64,000 nt of DNA. Origin: Lysobacter dokdonensis DS-58 (GTDB taxonomy: Bacteria > Pseudomonadota > Gammaproteobacteria > Xanthomonadales > Xanthomonadaceae). The notes below the pieces were generated by a model, which was given only the letters and a program-made list of their open reading frames with translations, did no database searches and was not told where the DNA came from. Where the stretch lies: assembly GCF_000770795.1 (NCBI RefSeq), contig NZ_JRKJ01000002.1, positions 124,001 through 188,000 on the forward strand, written 5' to 3'. Both the position numbers and the translations under genes were made by a program. Positions within the stretch are counted from its first letter, which is position 1. Each line of letters begins with the position of its first letter. This document shows positions 59,373 through 64,000 of this stretch, piece by piece.

Positions 59373-61298
59373 GTGCTCGCCGAACTCGGACAACTCGCCC
59401 TCGTCCTCGCGCTGCTGGTCGCCGCGCTGCAGGGCATCCTTCCGCTCGCCGGTGCGCAGAAGGCGCGCGCCTCGTGGATGGCAGTTGCGCGGCCTGCCGC
59501 GTATCTGCAACTCGCGCTCGTCGCGCTCGCATTCGGCCTGCTGACCGAAGCCTTCGTCACGCAGGATTTCTCGCTGCGCTACGTCGCGCAGAACAGCAAC
59601 ACGCTGCTGCCGATGGTCTATCGCTACACCGCCGTGTGGGGCGCGCACGAAGGCTCGCTGCTGTTGTGGGCGCTGATCCTCGCGGTGTGGACGGCGGCGG
59701 TCGCGCGGTTCTCGCAACGCCTGCCGCCTGAAGTCATCGCACGCGTGCTCGGCGTGATGGGCCTGGTGGCCGTCGGGTTCCTCGCGTTCCTGCTGTTCAC
59801 CAGCAATCCGTTCGAGCGCCTGCTGCCCGCGCAGATCGAAGGCCGCGACCTCAACCCGCTGCTGCAGGACCCGGGGATGATCATCCATCCGCCGATGCTG
59901 TATCTCGGGTACGTCGGATTCTCCGTGCCGTTCGCGTTCGCCATCGCCGCGTTGCTCGGCGGCACCGTCGATGCACGCTGGCTGCGCTGGACGCGCCCGT
60001 GGACGAATGTCGCGTGGGGCTTCCTCACGCTCGGCATCGCACTCGGCTCGTGGTGGGCGTACTACGAACTCGGCTGGGGCGGCTGGTGGTTCTGGGATCC
60101 GGTGGAGAACGCCAGCTTCATGCCGTGGCTCGCCGGCGCGGCACTGCTGCATTCGCAGGCGGTGACGGAAAAGCGCGGGAGCTTCCGCGGCTGGACCCTG
60201 CTGCTCGCCATCGCCACGTTCTCGCTCTCGTTACTCGGCACCTTCCTCGTGCGCTCGGGCGTACTGACCAGCGTGCACGCGTTCGCCGCCGATCCGACGC
60301 GCGGCTTGTTCATCCTGATGTTCCTCGGCGCGGTGATCGGCGGCTCGCTGCTGCTGTATGCCCTGCGCGCGCCGGGCGAGAACGACGGCGCACCCTTCGC
60401 CGCCACCTCGCGCGAAACCTTGCTCCTCGCGAACAACCTGCTGCTCTCCACGGCCTGCGCGATGGTGCTGATCGGCACGTTGTATCCGCTGCTGGCGGAC
60501 GCACTGGACCTCGGGAAGATTTCCGTCGGCCCGCCCTACTTCGCCTTGCTGTTCACGCTGTTGATGGCGCCGCTGGTGTTGCTGCTGCCGTTCGGGCCGC
60601 TGACGAAGTGGCAGCGCGAACAAGCCTCGCGCCCGATGGCGATGCTCATTCCGTGGGCCGGCCTTGCGATCGGCATCGGCATCGCGACGTTCTTCCTCGC
60701 CGAGCAAGGCCCGTGGAAAGTGGCCGCAGGCCTCGCGGGCGCGACGTGGGTCGCCGCAGGCACGGTGCGCTTCCTGTGGACGCGCTTCCAATCCTCGGGC
60801 CGCAAGCTCACGGCCGAAATGCTCGGCATGACGTTCGCGCACGCGGGCATCGCGGTGTTCCTCGTCGGCGCGTTGCTGGTCGAAGGCATGGCGCAGCAGA
60901 AGGAAGCCGCATTGCGCCCGGGCCAGTCGATCCAGATCGGCGCCGATTGCTTCGAGTTCCAGGGCGTCGAACAGTTGCAGGGCCCGAACTACGTCGCCGA
61001 CCGCGGCACCGTCGAAGTCATCGAACACTGCACCGACGCGCACCTGACGCTGCATCCTGAGAAGCGGCGCTACGCCAGCGGCGGTCAGGTGATGACCGAA
61101 GCCGCGATCCGCCCCGGCCTGTTCCAACCCGACTTGTATGTCGCCCTCGGCGAACCACTCGGCGGCGGCGCATGGGCCGTGCGCGTGCACATCAAACCCT
61201 TCGTGCGCTGGATCTGGCTCGGCGCGTTGCTGATGGCGATCGGTGGCTTCATCGCCGCCACGGACAAACGCTTCCGCCGCGTGGAGGCGACCGCATGA
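59373..61298 (+). CDS. ccmF: Heme lyase CcmF
   Basis: 641 residues, multi-helix. It starts at a GTG immediately after ccmE. The WWD domain GWGGWWFWDPVENASFMPWL lies near residue 230. It joins heme to apocytochrome with CcmH/CcmI. Its stop overlaps ccmG by 4 bp. Confidence 0.96.
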   Translation: MLAELGQLALVLALLVAALQGILPLAGAQKARASWMAVARPAAYLQLALVALAFGLLTEAFVTQDFSLRYVAQNSNTLLPMVYRYTAVWGAHEGSLLLWALILAVWTAAVARFSQRLPPEVIARVLGVMGLVAVGFLAFLLFTSNPFERLLPAQIEGRDLNPLLQDPGMIIHPPMLYLGYVGFSVPFAFAIAALLGGTVDARWLRWTRPWTNVAWGFLTLGIALGSWWAYYELGWGGWWFWDPVENASFMPWLAGAALLHSQAVTEKRGSFRGWTLLLAIATFSLSLLGTFLVRSGVLTSVHAFAADPTRGLFILMFLGAVIGGSLLLYALRAPGENDGAPFAATSRETLLLANNLLLSTACAMVLIGTLYPLLADALDLGKISVGPPYFALLFTLLMAPLVLLLPFGPLTKWQREQASRPMAMLIPWAGLAIGIGIATFFLAEQGPWKVAAGLAGATWVAAGTVRFLWTRFQSSGRKLTAEMLGMTFAHAGIAVFLVGALLVEGMAQQKEAALRPGQSIQIGADCFEFQGVEQLQGPNYVADRGTVEVIEHCTDAHLTLHPEKRRYASGGQVMTEAAIRPGLFQPDLYVALGEPLGGGAWAVRVHIKPFVRWIWLGALLMAIGGFIAATDKRFRRVEATA

Positions 61299-61852
61299 CC
61301 ACTCCCGCCTCCCGCTTCCTCCCGCTCGTGATCTTCGCCGCGCTCGCACTCCTGCTCGGCGCAGGCGTCTGGTTGAGCCGCAACCCGGATCGCGAAGCAT
61401 TGCCCTCGCCGCTGATCGACAAGCCCGCACCGCAATTCGCGCTGCCGGTGCTGCACGAACCCGACCGCACGGTCACGCTCAACGACCTCAAGGGCGCGCC
61501 GTTCCTGCTAAACGTCTGGGGCAGCTGGTGCCCGTCGTGCCGCGACGAACATCCGGTGCTCACGCGCTTCGCCGAAACCAAGCGCGTGCGCCTGGTCGGC
61601 TTCAACTGGAAGGACGATCGCGCCGATGCCCTGCGCTGGCTCGACCAGTTCGGCAATCCGTACTGGCTGGTGATCACCGACATCGAGGGCAAGTCCGCGA
61701 TCAACTGGGGCATCTACGGCGCGCCGGAAACCTTCCTGGTCGACGCCAACGGCACGATCCGCTGGAAGCATGTCGGCCCGCTGACCGACGCGCTGATCCA
61801 GAGCGAGTTAATGCCCGCGCTCGACACCATCGACCCGCAGGGCAAGCAATGA
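61295..61852 (+). CDS. ccmG: Thiol:disulfide protein CcmG/DsbE
   Basis: 185 residues. N-terminal anchor (about 8-28), thioredoxin fold with active site Cys79-Pro-Ser-Cys82 in GSWCPSC. It reduces the apocytochrome c heme-binding thiols. YGAPETFLVD is the cis-Pro loop characteristic of DsbE. It overlaps ccmF and ccmH by 4 bp. Confidence 0.95.
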   Translation: MTTPASRFLPLVIFAALALLLGAGVWLSRNPDREALPSPLIDKPAPQFALPVLHEPDRTVTLNDLKGAPFLLNVWGSWCPSCRDEHPVLTRFAETKRVRLVGFNWKDDRADALRWLDQFGNPYWLVITDIEGKSAINWGIYGAPETFLVDANGTIRWKHVGPLTDALIQSELMPALDTIDPQGKQ

Positions 61853-62295
61853 AGCTCCTCCTCGCACTGCTGCTCACGCTGGCTGCCGCGTTCACCGCGC
61901 CGCAGGCGCACGCGCAAGTCGGCACCGACGTCGCCCCGCTGCAGTTCCAGGACGCCGCCGAAGAAAAGCGCTTCCACGCACTGGTGTCGGAATTGCGCTG
62001 CGTGATGTGCCAGAACCAATCACTCGCCGATTCCAACGCGCAGATCGCCTTCGACCTGCGCAAGGAAGTGCTCGACCTGATGCGCGAAGGCCGCAGCGAC
62101 GCCGAGATCAAGGAGTTCCTCGTCGCGCGCTACGGCGAGTTCGTGCTGTACCAGCCGCGCATGGAACAGAAGACGTGGCTGCTGTGGCTCGGGCCGGCGC
62201 TGTTGTTGCTCGCGGGCGGCTTCGTCATCGCGCGCATCGTGCGCAAGCGCGCCGTGTCGACGCCCGTCGCCGACGAACCCGACCAGGAGTGGTGA
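61849..62295 (+). CDS. ccmH: Cytochrome c maturation protein CcmH (short form)
   Basis: 148 residues. The redox motif is LRCVMCQN with Cys51 and Cys54. A signal peptide ends near QAHAQ (about 23) and a C-terminal helix (about 108-130) anchors it. It is the short (CcmL-like) form: the TPR part is encoded separately as ccmI. Confidence 0.95.
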   Translation: MKLLLALLLTLAAAFTAPQAHAQVGTDVAPLQFQDAAEEKRFHALVSELRCVMCQNQSLADSNAQIAFDLRKEVLDLMREGRSDAEIKEFLVARYGEFVLYQPRMEQKTWLLWLGPALLLLAGGFVIARIVRKRAVSTPVADEPDQEW

Positions 62296-63314
62296 TGTCG
62301 CCCACGTTGCAGTTCGCCATCGCGGGCGCAGTGCTCGTCCTCATCGTCGTCGCGGTGCTCGTGCGGCCGTTGTGGCGCGATTCGCAACGGCTCGTGTTCG
62401 GCATCGCGGTCTGCGTGAGCCTCTCGGCCGTCGCGCTGTACCGCATCGTCGGCACGCCGGCGGCGCTGGACGCAAAGGCAAACGTCGCCATGCCCGAAAC
62501 GCTGGACGACGCGATCAAGGAATTGCAAAGCCAGCTGGCGAAGAACCCCGACAACGCCGAAGGCTGGCGCCTGCTCGGCCAGGTGCTGGGCAACAACCAG
62601 CGTTTCGCTGAGTCGCGCGACGCCTTCGCGCACGCGGTGAACCTGACGCCGAAGGACCCCGACCTGCTCGTCGAAGCCGCGCAAGCGCGCGCGCTCGCCG
62701 ACAAGGACCGCCGCTTCGACATCACCGCTGTGACGATGTTGCGCGACGCGATCCAGGTGCAGCCGCAGCACCAGCGCGCCCGCTGGTTCCTCGGCATCGC
62801 GCAGCGCCAGCAGGGCCAGGACGCCGAAGCAGCGAAGACGTGGGAGCCGTTGTTGGCGATGGTCGACGCGTCCACGCAGTCCTCGCTGCGCGCGCAGATC
62901 AACGAAGCGCGCGTCGCCGCCGGCATGCAGCCGTTGCCCGAACCGGCGACCCCGGCCACGCCGAACGCCCTGCGCGTCCGCGTCGCGCTGGACGCCGACC
63001 TCGCCGCACGCGCCCGCCTGCGCGGAGACGCCACCGTCTTCGTCATCGCACGCGCCGCCGGCGGCCCGCCGATGCCGGTGGCCGTCGAACGCCACACGCT
63101 CGCCGACCTCCCACTCGACATCACGCTCGACGACGGCGATAGCCCGATGCCGACGGCCAAGCTCTCCGCGCTGAAGGACGTCGAGGTGATCGCCCGCATC
63201 TCCACCAGCGGCAACGCCATCGGCGCCGCCGGCGACCTCGAGTCCGCCCCCGTGCAAGTCAAACTCCCGGCCGACAAGCCGGTCGACCTGACGATCGGCA
63301 CCGTTCGCGAGTAG
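62295..63314 (+). CDS. ccmI: Cytochrome c maturation protein CcmI (TPR)
   Basis: 339 residues. Two N-terminal membrane helices (about 5-25 and 33-50) are followed by TPR repeats (about 72-190, ELQSQLAKNPDNAEGWRLLG) and a C-terminal immunoglobulin-like domain (about 220-339). It binds the C-terminus of apocytochrome c. It is the last gene of the ccm operon. A GTG one codon earlier is also possible. Confidence 0.92.
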   Translation: MSPTLQFAIAGAVLVLIVVAVLVRPLWRDSQRLVFGIAVCVSLSAVALYRIVGTPAALDAKANVAMPETLDDAIKELQSQLAKNPDNAEGWRLLGQVLGNNQRFAESRDAFAHAVNLTPKDPDLLVEAAQARALADKDRRFDITAVTMLRDAIQVQPQHQRARWFLGIAQRQQGQDAEAAKTWEPLLAMVDASTQSSLRAQINEARVAAGMQPLPEPATPATPNALRVRVALDADLAARARLRGDATVFVIARAAGGPPMPVAVERHTLADLPLDITLDDGDSPMPTAKLSALKDVEVIARISTSGNAIGAAGDLESAPVQVKLPADKPVDLTIGTVRE

Positions 63315-63316
63315 CT

Positions 63317-63345
63317 GTCATCGCTGCGGAAGCAGGGATCCAGAG
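63317..63345. repeat. Dispersed repeat copy after ccmI
   Basis: GTCATCGCTGCGGAAGCAG followed by GGATCCAGAG is a variant of the element at 22604 and 39436. It lies 3 bp after the ccmI stop. Confidence 0.6.
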
Positions 63346-63379
63346 CAATTGCGTACGTCTCTTCGGAACGACGCCTCGA

Positions 63380-63492
63380 CGTGCGGCGTGAGGGGTTCCG
63401 CCGATCGCCCGGCGGAAGACCATCCATGGCCACCGACGTGCGAGCGCGCGGCCATCCATGGCCGCGCTTCGGGAAACCCCTCACGCCGCACG
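63380..63492. repeat. Inverted-repeat element 1 (18-bp perfect ends)
   Basis: CGTGCGGCGTGAGGGGTT (63380-63397) is the exact reverse complement of 63475-63492. Inside is a second palindrome GCGCGGCCAT-CC-ATGGCCGCGC (63446-63467). The 449-bp spacer 63315-63763 holds this, the next element and the repeat at 63317, and no gene. Confidence 0.75.
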
Positions 63493-63596
63493 CCGAGGCT
63501 CACCGCGATTCGTTTGACGTCCTCCTCGGTGACCTCCCGGCTCCCTCTCCGACGGGTCCATGCAAACCGAAGGGGACGACACATCAAATGCGATGA

Positions 63597-63724
63597 GGCG
63601 CGCCGCGTGACGTGGTGTGGTGCACCAGAGCACGGCCATGGATGGCCGTGCGCTCGCGACTCGGTGGGCAGGATGCCGCTCCCGCGGAGCGACAGGGGCA
63701 CCACACCACGTCACGCGGCGCGCC
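63597..63724. repeat. Inverted-repeat element 2 (27-bp perfect ends)
   Basis: The arms 63597-63623 and 63698-63724 are perfect reverse complements, opening GGCGCGCCGCGTGACG. An inner palindrome GCACGGCCAT-GG-ATGGCCGTGC (63630-63651) shares the GGCCAT core with element 1. No ORF is inside. Confidence 0.8.
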
Positions 63725-63763
63725 GTCCTTCCGAAGTGAAGCTCGCGAAGTAAACTGCGCCGC

Positions 63764-64000
63764 ATGACCGAATTCATCCCCCCCGGCACGCGCTTCCACG
63801 ACCTCCCCTCGCCCTTCGCGATGAAACGCGGCGGCGAACTGCGCAACGCGCGCATGGCGTACGAAACCTGGGGCACGCTCAACGCCGCGCGCGACAACGC
63901 GGTGCTGGTGCTCACCGGGTTGTCGCCGAATGCGCACGCCGCGAAGAACGACGCGAACGGTGAAGCCGGCTGGTGGGAAGACATGATCGGGCCCGGCAAG
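63764..64000 (+). CDS. metX: MetX-type acyltransferase, probable L-serine/homoserine O-succinyltransferase (partial)
   Basis: 79 codons, cut by the window edge. It opens MTEFIPPGTRFHDLPSPF and continues KRGGELRNARMAYETWG and LTGLSPNAHAAKNDANG, the MetX alpha/beta-hydrolase N-terminus. The 'GLSPNAHAA' form is that of Xanthomonad proteins shown to be serine O-succinyltransferases rather than homoserine acetyltransferases. The catalytic Ser, Asp and His lie beyond the window. Confidence 0.82.
   Translation, partial: MTEFIPPGTRFHDLPSPFAMKRGGELRNARMAYETWGTLNAARDNAVLVLTGLSPNAHAAKNDANGEAGWWEDMIGPGK

Noticed and set aside
63315-63763. Small ORFs in the ccmI-metX spacer
   Set aside because: All run through the inverted repeats, and the peptides only reflect repeat sequence.

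Overview
This is a 64 kb window of high-GC DNA from a gammaproteobacterium, almost certainly a member of the Lysobacteraceae/Xanthomonadaceae and most like Lysobacter. The evidence is the gene content (Xanthomonad-type SucA/LpdA, PilH-like regulator, DUF3011 protein, SST/MetX-like acyltransferase, large Oar/CarboxypepD_reg TonB receptor), the strong GC bias that opens long antisense frames opposite nearly every gene, and dispersed repeats of the kind 'CCTGGATCCCCGC..GCGGGGATGACG' and 'GGCCATCCATGGCC'. No rRNA, tRNA, CRISPR array, prophage or insertion sequence was found.

Left third (1-23 kb). A truncated SLOG-like protein is followed by DUF2058, SlyX and UDP-glucose dehydrogenase, two exported FKBP prolyl isomerases (one with a duplicated dimerisation domain) and a periplasmic glutathione peroxidase, all on the minus strand. 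Next comes a plus-strand YtrA-type GntR operon (small exported protein, regulator, ABC ATPase, permease) behind a promoter that carries a near-perfect 24-bp palindrome. fumC and purB diverge. purB leads into a glyoxalase-fold protein, a ribosomal-oxygenase-type JmjC protein and a GNAT fusion protein. The TCA genes sucA-sucB-lpdA follow, then a methyltransferase, a LOG-family protein and an AcuI-like reductase, all tightly packed, and then a PilH-like receiver.

Middle (23-45 kb). A minus-strand housekeeping block smc-zipA-ligA-epmA (chromosome condensation, division, DNA ligase, EF-P lysylation) is followed by a carbohydrate locus. A LacI-family regulator starts a seven-gene minus-strand operon: lacI, TonB-dependent receptor, GH144-like lipoprotein, sugar-binding lipoprotein, two permeases and a large uncharacterised six-hairpin-type glycosidase lipoprotein. 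A GH1 beta-glucosidase and an ABC ATPase diverge from a short gap at the far end. LacI-type operators lie in front of lacI and in front of the GH1 gene. The set reads as a complete system for outer-membrane uptake, extracytoplasmic hydrolysis, ABC import and cytoplasmic hydrolysis of a beta-glucan; the GH144 protein points to beta-1,2-glucan.

Right third (45-64 kb). BolA and YciI overlap on the minus strand and diverge from scpA-scpB-rluB; the scpA leader can form a nested RNA structure. An FAD oxidoreductase and a GAF-AAA-Fis enhancer-binding protein come next. Directly after the activator lies a -24/-12 (sigma-54) promoter heading an outer-membrane-type protein and an amidohydrolase. An omega-amidase/aminotransferase pair (methionine salvage type) is convergent with these. 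A DUF3293 protein and a complete cytochrome c maturation operon ccmABCDEFGHI follow. A 449-bp spacer with two long inverted-repeat elements precedes the start of a MetX/serine O-succinyltransferase-like gene, cut by the window edge.
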